Source: Vibrio mimicus CAIM 602 (lineage in GTDB: Bacteria > Pseudomonadota > Gammaproteobacteria > Enterobacterales > Vibrionaceae). From it: DNA of 57,057 nt. The notes under the pieces were generated by a model that was not told the origin of the DNA, did no database searches, and was given only the letters and a program-made list of their open reading frames with translations. The stretch is taken from NCBI RefSeq assembly GCF_000338875.1, contig NZ_AOMO01000014.1:1-57057 (forward strand), given 5' to 3'. This document shows, one piece after another, positions 1 through 9,770 of the stretch (positions are counted from its first letter, which is position 1; each line of letters begins with the position of its first letter). Both the position numbers and the translations under genes were made by a program.

Positions 1-3000
1 AAGCAGGCTCTTGCGCAGCATCCGCCAACGCATCTTCTTCAGTGAACTCCGGAAGATCTAACTCATCCAGTGCGACGAAATCGGCTTCATCAGTTTCAGG
101 CTCGATACTCTGCTCAAGCTCAGACTCCGAAGCAGGCTCTTGCGCAGCATCGGCTAACGCATCTTCTTCCGTGCACTCGGGTAGCTCGAGTTCATCCAGC
201 GCAACGAAGTCCTCTTCATCACTTTCAGGTTCGATATTCTGTTCAAGTTCAGATTCAGGAGCAGGCTCTTGCGCAGCATCGGCTAACGCATTTTCTTCCG
301 TGTACTCGGGTAGCTCGAGCTCATCCAGCGCAACGAAGTCCTCTTCATTACTTTCAGGTTCGATACTATCTTCAAGAACCGATGTATCCGCAGTCAATTC
401 ATTTGCAAAATCAGCAAGCAAGTCATCATCTACTACACCGTCAGACTCTACTTGTAATCCATCTTCTTCAACTGCTTCTGCGGCAAGCGGCTCTGACTCA
501 GGAGTCATCTCGGTATCGATCAATTGCTCCGCAGGTAAGGTGGGTTCAAGATTGGTTAACCCCCCCTCTTCTGCCACCTCTGGCTGTTCCAAATCATTGG
601 TAGCCAATAACTCATTGTCGAGTTCTACACTTTCCTCACTGGCACTAGAGCTTTCATGTACCGGTTCGAAATCATTGGCTTGCGGTTCGAGTTCTGCCAA
701 TACCTCATCAGCTGTAATATCACTGGATGTTTCTGATAAAGCGAGTTCGTCATCACTGAGATCAACAGAGTTTTGGGATTTGCCTTCAGGCAAGCTGGCA
801 GGTTGCTCGTCTTCCTCTTCGAACACCCAATCATTATCTTGAGGAACGCCAAACTCATTGGCTGGAAGCACGTTTTGTAACGGTGCTTCTTCCTCAACTT
901 CCTCTGCGCTGCCTTCTATTTCAGGATTAAAATCAAAATCATCAGTTTGGGCAAAGGATTCTGTTTCATCCAGTTGAGGTTCCAGCAAGGGATCTTTCGC
1001 TGGTGCAGAGTTAAGTAAGTCGTCGATAAAGTTATCGCTATTAAACTCATCTTCAACAGACAGTTCTGGTTTTTCAGCCTGTTGCTCAATCTCAAGTAAT
1101 TCATCGAAAAGTTCTGTGCCATCTTCAACACTGAGCTTTTCTGGTGCCACTGAAAATTCAGTTGCCTCAATAGATTCATCATCTAAATCAAGGTCATCAA
1201 GCAATTCGTCTAGCAGCTCTGTGCTATTTTGGTCAAGATCTAGGCTAGATAAGTCTTCAGTTGATACTGGTTCACCCAACACTTCATCAAGCAATTGAGT
1301 ACTATTCTGATCTAAATCTGAAATGGGTTCTTCTGGTTGAGCAAGATTAGCGGTTTGAACATCTAACTCATCCGCTTCTGGGCTATCAAAATCTTCAAGT
1401 AGTTCGTCTAGCAACTCAGTGCTATCTTCACTCACTGGTGCATCTTGTTCAGCGAGTATTTCATCCAGTAACGCGGTTTCATCTATCGAATTGGCTTCAA
1501 GGTGTTCAAGATCAGCTTGCTCTTCAATGGATGCGAATAGATCATCCAAGTCTTGATCATCAGCTACACCAGCACCACTGAGATCGAACTCATCGTTACT
1601 TTCTGCACTTAGCGAATCCAGCTCATCATTGAGCAGAGTATCCAAGGTTTCTGCATCTTGAATAGCAGGCTCATCATCCAACGCATCCAGTTCACTGGCC
1701 AATAAATCATCCAGCAGTGACTGATCCACTTTACCGTCGCTAAGTAGTTCATTTTCTTCATCACCAGCCAACAGCGCTTCAATATCGTCCTCTGACATTT
1801 GATCTTCGTCAGCCAAGTCAAAGGAACTGAGTTCATCGGTATCCTCTTCCGTTGTGACGTCATCAAGAGCGCGCTCCATTTCCTCAAGGCCGAGCGCTTT
1901 ATCATCACCATTGACTGAGATGCCGTTGGCACTTTCACCTAAAGTATCAAATTCAGTATCGAGATCGCCGTCATCATCAATACCAACAAACAGATCTTCA
2001 CTGTCCTGCCCGTCGAGGTTGAAGTCGAGATCGGTTTCATTCAAATCAGCGAATACGTCATCATCATCTGAAAAAGCTTTATCAGCTTCGCTTTCATCTT
2101 TTTCGTCTGCGGTACTGAATAGATCATCATCCAGTAGCAGATCATCACCAATATCATCAGTCTGCTCAGGTCCTAAAGTAACAGGAGCCGCAGTTGCTGC
2201 TGGCATTTCAGCATTCAGATTAGACTGACTTGCCGTATCTTGTTGAGCGACAGAGCGACGGTTTAGTAGTAATAGCACCACGATCGCAATCAGTAACCCC
2301 GGAATAAGAGCTAATAATGCGACTAACCAACCGTTGGAGAGTAAATTATCCAATGCAGATGGTGCGAGTCGTTGTGCTTCTTCAGCTTTACGACGTTCTT
2401 CATCCAGTAACTTCTCGACTTCGCTACGGATGCGATTCTCGTCACCCAGCTCTTGTTTCAGCGTACTAACTTCGGATTGCACTTGAGATAGCATGACACG
2501 CAAGCGATGGTTCTTCTCTTCGAGAGCCATCATTTCTGTATCTGTAGCGCTGCTTGGTTTGCTTGTACTGCTTATTTCTGGAGCTGGTTTTGCTTCGACC
2601 TGTGGCTGCGGGGCTACATCTGGTTTTGTTTGAACAACCTCTTCCACTTTAGGCGTTGGCTTTGAGGCTGGTACGGGGCGCACTGGAGTCGGTTGTGTAG
2701 CCGGTGTTTGGTTTAGTTTTGCTTGATGAGCGGCCATGATGCTGACCGCTTCTTGATTACTGTTTCGGCTGATTTGCGCTAACGATGGGATTCGTAATGT
2801 ACTACCAGGGATCAGAGTATGAATATTCTGGTTTTCAAACGCTTGTGGATTTAGTTGATAAATCGCCAACAAGGTTTGCTGTACAGTGACCGCCGGTGAG
2901 GGTCTTAGTTGAGTCGCGATCGACCACAAGGTTTGGTTCGCAGGCGTCGGACCAAAAAATTTTCCGGGCTCATTATTAGCTGCATTGCGGGCAATATTGT

Positions 3001-3133
3001 CACTGTATTGAGGCGTAGGTTGTACTTGGCCATTAGGACCAACAAGACGAATGCTTTCTGCACTGACGAAAGAAGTCTGAGTCACGACCATAACTGCGAC
3101 TGGCAGTAGAAGTCGTTGGAAAAATCGACGCAT
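1..3133 (-). CDS. hubP: HubP/FimV-type polar landmark protein, C-terminus beyond window
   Basis: Inner-membrane protein that in Vibrio anchors polar partners (ParA1, FlhF, chemotaxis ParC) at the old cell pole. It opens with a signal-peptide-like stretch (MRRFFQRLLLPVAVMVV). The FimV/LysM-like periplasmic domain follows at about residues 45-130 (NQTLWSIATQL, then HTLIPGSTLRIPS). A Pro/Thr/Lys-rich linker, a probable coiled coil (about 190-250) and one membrane segment (about 265-287) come next. The rest is a very acidic cytoplasmic domain rich in the pattern TELLDELL. The reading frame is open and continuous to the left edge, about 1044 codons, so the gene is partial here; the V. cholerae protein is about 1600 residues. 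The last part seen consists of 43-residue tandem repeats. The start is the only ATG before the signal sequence; its ribosome site is weak. Confidence 0.93.
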   Translation of the reverse strand, partial: MRRFFQRLLLPVAVMVVTQTSFVSAESIRLVGPNGQVQPTPQYSDNIARNAANNEPGKFFGPTPANQTLWSIATQLRPSPAVTVQQTLLAIYQLNPQAFENQNIHTLIPGSTLRIPSLAQISRNSNQEAVSIMAAHQAKLNQTPATQPTPVRPVPASKPTPKVEEVVQTKPDVAPQPQVEAKPAPEISSTSKPSSATDTEMMALEEKNHRLRVMLSQVQSEVSTLKQELGDENRIRSEVEKLLDEERRKAEEAQRLAPSALDNLLSNGWLVALLALIPGLLIAIVVLLLLNRRSVAQQDTASQSNLNAEMPAATAAPVTLGPEQTDDIGDDLLLDDDLFSTADEKDESEADKAFSDDDDVFADLNETDLDFNLDGQDSEDLFVGIDDDGDLDTEFDTLGESANGISVNGDDKALGLEEMERALDDVTTEEDTDELSSFDLADEDQMSEDDIEALLAGDEENELLSDGKVDQSLLDDLLASELDALDDEPAIQDAETLDTLLNDELDSLSAESNDEFDLSGAGVADDQDLDDLFASIEEQADLEHLEANSIDETALLDEILAEQDAPVSEDSTELLDELLEDFDSPEADELDVQTANLAQPEEPISDLDQNSTQLLDEVLGEPVSTEDLSSLDLDQNSTELLDELLDDLDLDDESIEATEFSVAPEKLSVEDGTELFDELLEIEQQAEKPELSVEDEFNSDNFIDDLLNSAPAKDPLLEPQLDETESFAQTDDFDFNPEIEGSAEEVEEEAPLQNVLPANEFGVPQDNDWVFEEEDEQPASLPEGKSQNSVDLSDDELALSETSSDITADEVLAELEPQANDFEPVHESSSASEESVELDNELLATNDLEQPEVAEEGGLTNLEPTLPAEQLIDTEMTPESEPLAAEAVEEDGLQVESDGVVDDDLLADFANELTADTSVLEDSIEPESNEEDFVALDELELPEYTEENALADAAQEPAPESELEQNIEPESDEEDFVALDELELPECTEEDALADAAQEPASESELEQSIEPETDEADFVALDELDLPEFTEEDALADAAQEPA
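2..375 (-). repeat. 129-bp tandem repeat inside hubP (about 3 copies seen)
   Basis: Copies begin at 2, 131 and 260, an exact 129-base period (43 codons) that keeps the hubP frame. Each encodes an acidic unit containing FVALDELELPE and ADAAQEPA. The copy at 260 loses similarity after about 375. The array continues beyond the left edge. It matches the known repeated acidic C-terminal region of HubP; copy number is expected to vary between strains. Confidence 0.9.
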
Positions 3134-3302
3134 AAAAGGCTCAGTATGTGCTTTAAATTTTGAAGTACGGAGATTTGTTAAATATATCGGATCCATCCGG
3201 CAAAACTATAGACTAGCTGGCAAAAAATGTGTCACGACCAGAATAATCGCAGGAATCTCACACAAATTTCAGCCCTAGCGTGAAGCAACCCCGCTTTCAC
3301 GC

Positions 3303-3336
3303 CTCTAAAAACAAAGCCAGCACTACGGCTGGCTTT
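3303..3336 (-). terminator. Terminator of glnS
   Basis: Perfect 9-bp stem AAAGCCAGC / GCTGGCTTT (3313-3321 and 3328-3336). Read on the minus strand it is followed by TTTGTTTTTAG, a good U-tract, 24 bases after the glnS stop. The 170 bases left of it, up to hubP, must hold the hubP promoter; no clear sites were recognised there. Confidence 0.8.
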
Positions 3337-3359
3337 ATCAGTAATGATCACTTTTCGAC

Positions 3360-5030
3360 TTATTCTTCGTCGATTTTTGCCCAACTATCACGCAGGCCAA
3401 CCGTACGGTTAAAGACCAAAGCTTGTGGTGTTGAATCTTTGTTATCCGCACAGAAATAGCCCATGCGCTCAAATTGATAACCAAATTCAGGTTGTGCAGC
3501 AACAAGGCTTGGTTCTACGTAACCTTGTACTTTCACCAATGATTCAGGGTTAATAGTTTCTGCAAAGTTATCTGCCGCACCTGGGTTTGGTACAGTAAAC
3601 AGACGCTCGTAGAGACGGAATTCTGCTGGAACACCTTTTTCAGCTGATACCCAGTGAATCACTCCTTTCACTTTACGACCATCAGCTGGGTTTTTACCCA
3701 AAGTTTCAGGATCGTATGAGCAGAAAATAGTAGTGATATTGCCTTGCTCATCTTTCTCGATACGCTCAGCTTTCACTACATAAGCACCACGCAGGCGCAC
3801 TTCTTTACCCAGAACAAGACGCTTATATTTCTTATTAGCTTCTTCACGGAAGTCTTCACGCTCAATCCAAAGCTCACGAGTGAATGGCACTTCACGCTCA
3901 CCCATCTCTGGTTTATTTGGATGGTTAGCAATAGTTAGCGTTTCCATAGTATCCGCCGCGAAATTCTCAATCACGACTTTAACGGGATCCAATACGGCCA
4001 TTGCGCGTGGTGCATTTTCATTCAGATCATCACGAATGCACGATTCAAGTGCACTGTACTCGATCATGTTCTCTTGCTTGGTCACACCAATACGCTTACA
4101 GAATTCGCGAATTGCACTTGGGGTAAAACCACGGCGACGTAGGCCAGAAATCGTTGGCATGCGTGGATCGTCCCAACCCGTTACCAATTTTTCGGTCACG
4201 AGTTGGTTCAACTTACGCTTAGACATCACGGTATATTCGAGATTTAAGCGGCTGAATTCGTACTGACGCGGGTGACATGGGATAGTGATGTTGTCCAATA
4301 CCCAATCATACAAACGGCGGTTATCTTGGAACTCAAGAGTACAAATAGAGTGCGTAATATTCTCTAATGCGTCCGAGATACAATGGGTAAAGTCGTACAT
4401 CGGGTAGATGCACCATTTGTCACCTGTTTGATGGTGCTCAGCAAAGCGTACACGGTACAGAACAGGATCGCGCATTACGATAAAAGACGATGCCATATCG
4501 ATTTTTGCACGCAGGCAAGCTTTACCTTCTTCGAATTCACCCGCACGCATTTTTTCAAACAGTGCTAAGTTTTCTTCTACGCTACGATCGCGGTATGGGC
4601 TGTGTTTACCTGGCTCGGTCAATGTGCCTCGGTATTCACGAATTTGTTCAGGCGTCAGCTCATCTACATACGCCAGGCCTTTTTGAATCAGCTCAATAGC
4701 GTATTCATATAGCTTGTCAAAATAGTCTGATGAATAACAAACATCACCTGACCACTCGAAACCTAGCCAAGTCACATCTTTTTTGATTGACTCAACGTAT
4801 TCGAGGTTTTCTTTTTCTGGGTTGGTATCATCAAAACGCAGATTACACTGCCCCTGATAATCCTGAGCAATACCAAAATTCAGACAGATTGATTTGGCGT
4901 GACCGATGTGCAGGTAACCATTCGGCTCCGGCGGGAAACGAGTATGCACGGTCGTGTGTTTACCATCCGCAAGATCTTTATCGATAATTTGGCGGATGAA
5001 GTTCGATGGACGAGCCTCAGCTTCACTCAT
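3360..5030 (-). CDS. glnS: Glutaminyl-tRNA synthetase
   Basis: Charges tRNA-Gln with glutamine in the cytoplasm; class I synthetase. The HIGH motif is seen at residues 41-44 ([15 protein letters not shown]) and the KMSKS counterpart appears as VMSKRKL near residue 270, the usual GlnRS form. The C-terminal anticodon-binding beta-barrels are present ([11 protein letters not shown], ending [11 protein letters not shown]). The 556-residue length is normal. GAGGT lies 8 bases before the ATG. It stands alone, with its own terminator downstream and the nagE terminator upstream, so it should have its own promoter in 5031-5215. Confidence 0.98.
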   Translation of the reverse strand: MSEAEARPSNFIRQIIDKDLADGKHTTVHTRFPPEPNGYLHIGHAKSICLNFGIAQDYQGQCNLRFDDTNPEKENLEYVESIKKDVTWLGFEWSGDVCYSSDYFDKLYEYAIELIQKGLAYVDELTPEQIREYRGTLTEPGKHSPYRDRSVEENLALFEKMRAGEFEEGKACLRAKIDMASSFIVMRDPVLYRVRFAEHHQTGDKWCIYPMYDFTHCISDALENITHSICTLEFQDNRRLYDWVLDNITIPCHPRQYEFSRLNLEYTVMSKRKLNQLVTEKLVTGWDDPRMPTISGLRRRGFTPSAIREFCKRIGVTKQENMIEYSALESCIRDDLNENAPRAMAVLDPVKVVIENFAADTMETLTIANHPNKPEMGEREVPFTRELWIEREDFREEANKKYKRLVLGKEVRLRGAYVVKAERIEKDEQGNITTIFCSYDPETLGKNPADGRKVKGVIHWVSAEKGVPAEFRLYERLFTVPNPGAADNFAETINPESLVKVQGYVEPSLVAAQPEFGYQFERMGYFCADNKDSTPQALVFNRTVGLRDSWAKIDEE

Positions 5031-5214
5031 CTATAGCACCTCAAAATTCATTTAGTATTGTCAGAAAGCGTTTCTGTATTTCACGCAGTAAAGGCTAGAA
5101 AACAGAAAATATTGCCGCTAATCATCCACAATTCTTTCGTTTGGCACAATAAAAAGTATGGATTTCTTGCGATTATTTCTATGGTTCGGTGGTTATATCG
5201 CCAGTTCTAAATAA

Positions 5215-5243
5215 GTAAAAAGCCTTCGCTTACGCGAAGGCTT
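5215..5243 (-). terminator. Terminator overlapping the 3' end of nagE
   Basis: Perfect 10-bp stem AAGCCTTCGC / GCGAAGGCTT with the 4-base loop TTAC, followed on the minus strand by TTTTTACTTATTT. The nagE stop codon (5230-5232) sits in the loop, so the last nagE codons form one arm. Confidence 0.88.
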
Positions 5244-6840
5244 CGATTATGGCTAGGGTTTGAGAACTATTGAGCAGTTTTACGCCAGATAGATCTTCTT
5301 TCGGGCTAATCGCTTTCATTTCGCCAGCCACGATTTCCGCTAGAGGGCCAAGGATAACTTGTAGGTTATTTTCACCCAGTTTCACTACACCTTTCGCACC
5401 CAGTTTCTTCAGAACAACTTCGTCAGCAACAGAGCGGTCTTTCAGAGTTAGACGTAGACGAGTGATACATGCATCGATAGAAGTCAGGTTCTCATGACCA
5501 CCCAGAGCTTTCAGGTATTGGCGAGCCAAATCACCTTTAGCCGCTTCACCTGAATCAGTCTCAGTAGCTACATCTTCGTCTTCACGACCTGGTGATTTCA
5601 GGTTGAACGCACGGATAGCGAATGAGAAGGTGAAGAAGTATAGCGCAAAGAACGCTAGACCAATCACGAACAGAGTTACAGGTTTAGTTGCCAGACCCCA
5701 GTTCAGCAGGAAGTCGATTAGACCAGCAGAGAAACCGAAGCCATGCAGTGTGCCAAACATGTTAGCAACAACCAGTGACAGACCTGTGAACACAGCGTGT
5801 AGTGCATACAGAGCTGGTGCAAGGAATACGAACATGAACTCTAGAGGTTCTGTGATACCAGTTAGGAATGAACAGAATGCAACAGAGAACAGAGCACCAC
5901 CAACTTGGCTACGACGCTCAGCAGGAGCCGCTAGGTACATAGCGAGTGCTGCACCTGGTAGACCGAACATCATCACAGGGAAGAAGCCGTTCATGAATAC
6001 CCCAGCGCTCTTATCGCCACCGAAGAAACGATGTAGGTCGCCAGATTTAACGACTTCAGTAACTTCTTTAACCACTGCTGTGATTTCAGGAGTTACTGCA
6101 TTCTTGAACGCAAAAGTATGCTCTTGACCAACAACTAGAGTTTTCGCTAGAGCAGGATCCACACACAGTTTTTCCAGAGCAGGCAGAGCTTGACCAGCAG
6201 CTTGAGCACCAGAAACTAGGATCTCTTGACATGTACCCATACCGAACCAGAAGTAAGAATTCAGAACATGGTGCAGACCAACAGGGATCAGCGCACGGTT
6301 CAGAGTACCGTAAACAAATTGGCCAAGAGAACCAGAAGTTGATACTGCGTGAGCCAGTGCATCAAGGCCACCTTGAATTGAAGGCCAAATCACACCAGAG
6401 ATCGCGCCTGCAACCAAAGCAAACAAACCTGCCATGATTGGAACCAAACGCTTACCAGCAAAGAATGCTAGCCATTCTGGCAGACGAGTCATATGGAACG
6501 CGTTATATGCGTGGCCTGCGATGATACCTGCGAAGATACCGCCGAAGAATGACATGTTGATTGATGCATCAATCGTTTTAGCTGTTGCAGTCAGAACAAA
6601 ATACGCTACAGCACCTGCTAGACCAGCAGCACCAGAGCCATCTTTTGACAGACCGATTGCAATACCTAAACCAAACAATAGTGGCAGTTGGCTGAAGATT
6701 GCATCGCCCGCTGCTGCCATGAATGGAATGCCTAATAGGTCAGGCTGACCCAAACGAAGTAAGAGCGCCGCTACAGGTAGCGTTGCGATAGGTAGCATCA
6801 ATGCTTTACCTAACTTTTGCGCATATCCAAGAATATTCAC
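5230..6840 (-). CDS. nagE: N-acetylglucosamine PTS permease, EIICB form without EIIA
   Basis: Imports and phosphorylates GlcNAc to GlcNAc-6-P. A glucose-family EIIC membrane domain fills about residues 1-400 (MPIATLPVAALLLRLG near the start). After a charged linker comes EIIB at about 445-525, with the phosphocysteine in SIDACITRLR near residue 458. The protein stops at 536 residues, whereas E. coli NagE is about 650 with a fused EIIA, so it needs EIIA in trans, most likely Crr encoded at 38166. The start codon is GTG, chosen because AGGGGGAA lies about 8 bases before it and the conserved MNILGYAQKLG begins there. It is divergent from nagA-nagC and likely shares NagC and CRP control. Confidence 0.95.
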   Translation of the reverse strand: MNILGYAQKLGKALMLPIATLPVAALLLRLGQPDLLGIPFMAAAGDAIFSQLPLLFGLGIAIGLSKDGSGAAGLAGAVAYFVLTATAKTIDASINMSFFGGIFAGIIAGHAYNAFHMTRLPEWLAFFAGKRLVPIMAGLFALVAGAISGVIWPSIQGGLDALAHAVSTSGSLGQFVYGTLNRALIPVGLHHVLNSYFWFGMGTCQEILVSGAQAAGQALPALEKLCVDPALAKTLVVGQEHTFAFKNAVTPEITAVVKEVTEVVKSGDLHRFFGGDKSAGVFMNGFFPVMMFGLPGAALAMYLAAPAERRSQVGGALFSVAFCSFLTGITEPLEFMFVFLAPALYALHAVFTGLSLVVANMFGTLHGFGFSAGLIDFLLNWGLATKPVTLFVIGLAFFALYFFTFSFAIRAFNLKSPGREDEDVATETDSGEAAKGDLARQYLKALGGHENLTSIDACITRLRLTLKDRSVADEVVLKKLGAKGVVKLGENNLQVILGPLAEIVAGEMKAISPKEDLSGVKLLNSSQTLAIIEAFA

Positions 6841-6924
6841 CTTAAGTTCCCCCTATAGGATTTTTGTATATTATTGGGAGACTTTTTTTTAGCCGCCCAA
6901 TTTAGTCCAGGTCAGTTTATGCCA

Positions 6925-6946
6925 TTAATTTTGCTCCGCAAATTAA
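6925..6946. promoter_or_regulatory. Probable NagC operator
   Basis: Imperfect palindrome with outer halves TTAATTTTGC and GCAAATTAA around a short centre. It resembles the known NagC pattern of TTATTT/AAATAA-type halves around a GC-flanked core. It lies 85 bases before nagE, next to the CRP-like site. The assignment rests on motif likeness and context. Confidence 0.65.
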
Positions 6947-6958
6947 AACCTCATCATT

Positions 6959-6974
6959 TGTGATCGTAATCACC
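6959..6974. promoter_or_regulatory. Probable CRP-cAMP site
   Basis: TGTGATCGTAATCACC matches TGTGA-N6-TCACA in 9 of 10 key positions. CRP activation of nag genes is established in enteric bacteria and fits this position between nagE and nagA. Confidence 0.78.
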
Positions 6975-7322
6975 CGCACCTCCAAGAACGAAATGATTTT
7001 GCTAGCCAGATCATAAAACTTATTTTATGATGTAAAAAAACATCTTTTGAGCGTTAATATCACAGCGTTTGTTGGTCAGACAGCCGTCGTGTTACACTGT
7101 AGAACATAGCGTTTCTACCTTAACCCGTTAGGTTAAACACCTCGAAGAGTGGAATGGCCAAAAACTTATTTTTAGCCGCAGTTGCTGTGGCCTTTTGCAC
7201 AAAAGATAATTCGCGACCTGATTGAAGTGAACCAGCTAAGTGAAACTACCCTACGCGTTGGTTGCAACCTTGTTGAGTCGCTAAAATGAATCTAAGAATA
7301 TCGACAAGAGGATTAGCTGATT

Positions 7323-8459
7323 ATGTATGCGCTAACTAACTGCAAAATCTATACAGGCAATGACGTGCTTGTGAAACACGCAGTCATCATCAACGGTGAT
7401 AAAATTGAAACGGTTTGCCCAATCGAATCTTTACCGTCTGACATCAAAGTGGTAGACCTCAATGGCGCGAATCTCAGCCCAGGCTTTATCGACTTACAAC
7501 TGAATGGTTGTGGTGGCGTGATGTTCAATGATGAAATCACAGCAAAAACCATCGATATCATGCACAAAGCCAATTTGAAATCGGGTTGTACTAGCTTCCT
7601 GCCAACTCTGATCACTTCATCTGATGAGAACATGCGCCAAGCTATTGCTGCCGCTCGCGAATATCAAAGCCAATACCCAAATCAATCACTAGGTCTGCAT
7701 TTAGAGGGGCCATATCTCAATGTGATGAAAAAAGGGATTCACAGCGTAGATTTCATTCGTCCTTCGGATGACAGTATGATTGACACTATCTGTGCGAATA
7801 GTGATGTCATTGCTAAGGTAACGCTAGCACCGGAAAACAATAAACCTGAACATATTGAAAAACTGGTTCAAGCAGGCATCGTTGTGTCTATTGGCCACAC
7901 TAACGCTACTTACGCAGAAGCGCGCCAAAGTTTCGAATCAGGTATCACTTTCGCAACGCATTTGTTCAATGCTATGACGCCAATGGTTGGCCGTGAACCT
8001 GGTGTGGTTGGCGCGATTTATGATACTCCAGATGTCTATGCGGGCATCATCGCAGATGGCTTCCATGTCGATTATGCGAACATCCGAATTGCTCACAAAA
8101 TTAAGGGTGAAAAACTCGTATTAGTGACCGATGCCACAGCTCCTGCAGGCGCTGAAATGGATTACTTTATTTTTGTCGGTAAGAAAGTATATTACCGAGA
8201 TGGCAAATGTGTTGATGAAAATGGCACACTTGGCGGTTCAGCCCTAACAATGATCGAAGCAGTTCAAAATACGGTTGAACATGTCGGTATCGCTTTAGAC
8301 GAAGCTCTGCGAATGGCTACTCTATATCCAGCCAAAGCAATTGGTGTTGATGATAAATTAGGTCGTATCAAGAAAGGTATGATCGCCAACCTGACTGTTT
8401 TTGATCGAGACTTCAACGTTAAAGCGACGGTAGTTAACGGACAATACGAGCAGAATTAA
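7323..8459 (+). CDS. nagA: N-acetylglucosamine-6-phosphate deacetylase
   Basis: Converts GlcNAc-6-P to glucosamine-6-P and acetate in the cytoplasm. Amidohydrolase-fold features are visible: [12 protein letters not shown], the metal-binding Glu region [10 protein letters not shown], the histidines in SIGHTNATY and ATHLFNAM, and the catalytic Asp in VTDATAPAG near residue 270. At 378 residues the length is close to E. coli NagA (382). nagC begins 2 bases after the stop, so the two are co-transcribed. No nagB follows here, unlike the enteric nagBAC order, so glucosamine-6-P deaminase must be encoded elsewhere. Confidence 0.97.
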   Translation: MYALTNCKIYTGNDVLVKHAVIINGDKIETVCPIESLPSDIKVVDLNGANLSPGFIDLQLNGCGGVMFNDEITAKTIDIMHKANLKSGCTSFLPTLITSSDENMRQAIAAAREYQSQYPNQSLGLHLEGPYLNVMKKGIHSVDFIRPSDDSMIDTICANSDVIAKVTLAPENNKPEHIEKLVQAGIVVSIGHTNATYAEARQSFESGITFATHLFNAMTPMVGREPGVVGAIYDTPDVYAGIIADGFHVDYANIRIAHKIKGEKLVLVTDATAPAGAEMDYFIFVGKKVYYRDGKCVDENGTLGGSALTMIEAVQNTVEHVGIALDEALRMATLYPAKAIGVDDKLGRIKKGMIANLTVFDRDFNVKATVVNGQYEQN

Positions 8460-8461
8460 TA

Positions 8462-9676
8462 ATGAATGGCGGACAAATTGGTAACGTAGATTTAGTTAAG
8501 CAGCTAAACAGTGCGGCGGTTTACCGCTTGATTGACCAGCAAGGGCCAATCAGTCGAATCCAAGTCGCCGATGTTAGCCAACTAGCACCCGCTAGTGTTA
8601 CCAAAATTACCCGCCAACTGCTTGAACGCGGTTTGATCAAAGAAGTCGCTCAACAAGCGTCTACTGGCGGTCGGCGAGCCATCTCGCTGACCACAGAGGT
8701 CAAACCCTTCCACTCTATTGCGGTTAGAATTGGCCGTGATTACATCCAACTGAGTCTCTACGACTTAGGTGGCAACTCATTAGTGGATGAACATCACGAG
8801 TTTCACTACAACACTCAAGAAGTGTTGATGTCGAGCCTCATTAAGCAAATTCGTCTGTTTATTCAACAACACACCCCACTCATTGACCAATTAATTGCCA
8901 TCGGTGTTGCCCTTCCAGGTCTAGTTAACCCAGAGACTGGCGTTGTTGAATACATGCCAAATGTTGCGATTAGCGAATTACCTCTCGGTGAAACTATCCG
9001 CGAAGAATTCCATGTTGAATGCTTCGTAGGTAACGACGTACGTGGCATTGCTCTCGCAGAGCATTACTTTGGTGCAAGCCAAGATTGCCAAGATTCGATC
9101 TTAGTCAGTGTCCACCGTGGTACTGGTGCAGGGATCATAGTTAACGGACAAGTGTTTCTAGGCTACAACCGTAACGTCGGTGAAATTGGTCATATTCAAA
9201 TTGATCCACTCGGTGAGCAGTGCCAATGTGGAAACTTTGGTTGTTTAGAAACCGTAGCCACCAACCCAGCAATCATCTCAAGGGTAAAAAAGCTCATCGC
9301 TCAAGGGTATGAGTCTTCACTTTCTGGTCTCGACTCGATTACGATTGATGATGTTTGTGAGCATGCTAATGCAGGGGATGAGCTCGCCAAACAAGCTCTA
9401 GTACGTGTGGGAAATCAGCTAGGTAAAGCAATTGCAATCACCGTAAACTTATTCAACCCACAAAAGATTGTCATTGCGGGGCAAATTACCGCCGCTAAAG
9501 AAATTGTTTTTCCAGCGATTCAACGCAACGTAGAAAATCAATCATTGAAAACTTTCCATCAACAGTTACCTATCGTGGCCTCACAAGTCTATAAGCAACC
9601 CACCATGGGCGCGTTTGCCATGATCAAACGAGCGATGTTAAATGGGGTTCTGTTACAAAAATTGCTTGAAGACTAA
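8462..9676 (+). CDS. nagC: NagC, ROK-family repressor of amino-sugar genes
   Basis: Senses GlcNAc-6-P and represses nag and chitin genes. An N-terminal winged helix is at about residues 15-75 (ISRIQVADVSQLAPASVTKI). The ROK sugar-binding domain follows, with the structural zinc motif CQCGNFGCLE at about 256-265 and GEIGHIQ before it. The 404-residue length is normal. It is the second gene of nagA-nagC and probably autoregulated through the sites at 6925-7030. A strong terminator follows. Confidence 0.96.
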   Translation: MNGGQIGNVDLVKQLNSAAVYRLIDQQGPISRIQVADVSQLAPASVTKITRQLLERGLIKEVAQQASTGGRRAISLTTEVKPFHSIAVRIGRDYIQLSLYDLGGNSLVDEHHEFHYNTQEVLMSSLIKQIRLFIQQHTPLIDQLIAIGVALPGLVNPETGVVEYMPNVAISELPLGETIREEFHVECFVGNDVRGIALAEHYFGASQDCQDSILVSVHRGTGAGIIVNGQVFLGYNRNVGEIGHIQIDPLGEQCQCGNFGCLETVATNPAIISRVKKLIAQGYESSLSGLDSITIDDVCEHANAGDELAKQALVRVGNQLGKAIAITVNLFNPQKIVIAGQITAAKEIVFPAIQRNVENQSLKTFHQQLPIVASQVYKQPTMGAFAMIKRAMLNGVLLQKLLED

Positions 9677-9716
9677 GCATTTTATTTAAGTTTAAGCAAC
9701 TGATTGACCTATAATG

Positions 9717-9747
9717 ACGGTGGTATTTTGATACCACCGTTTTTTTA
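9717..9747 (+). terminator. Terminator of nagA-nagC
   Basis: Perfect 10-bp stem ACGGTGGTAT / ATACCACCGT with a TTTG loop, followed by seven T's, 40 bases after the nagC stop. Confidence 0.92.
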
Positions 9748-9770
9748 TTATTAAATTAAGAACATAGCTC

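Larger units (their letters stand above)
6841..7322. promoter_or_regulatory. Divergent nagE / nagA-nagC control region
   Basis: A 482-base gap between two divergent amino-sugar units. It holds the NagC-like site (6925-6946), a strong CRP-like site (6959-6974) and two further perfect dyads: TCATAAAA-4-TTTTATGA (7011-7030) and TTAACC-5-GGTTAA (7120-7136). A possible nagA promoter is TTGTTG at 7069 with TACACT at 7093 (18-base spacer). AGAGGA precedes the nagA ATG. No convincing ORF is seen in it. Confidence 0.7.

Noticed and set aside
1..375. CRISPR array
   Set aside because: The 129-base units are in-frame coding repeats without distinct spacers.
42..842. Long plus-strand Ser-rich reading frame (266 residues)
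   Set aside because: It is the antisense shadow of the acidic hubP repeats; Asp/Glu codons read backwards give Ser-rich text. No ribosome site or family likeness.
5062..5076. CAGAAA-GCG-TTTCTG dyad before glnS as a LacI-family operator
   Set aside because: Odd-length centre and short arms do not fit PurR or Cra well; kept only as a note.
5603..6127. 174-residue plus-strand frame opposite nagE
   Set aside because: Low-complexity basic shadow of a membrane-protein gene, with no start signals.
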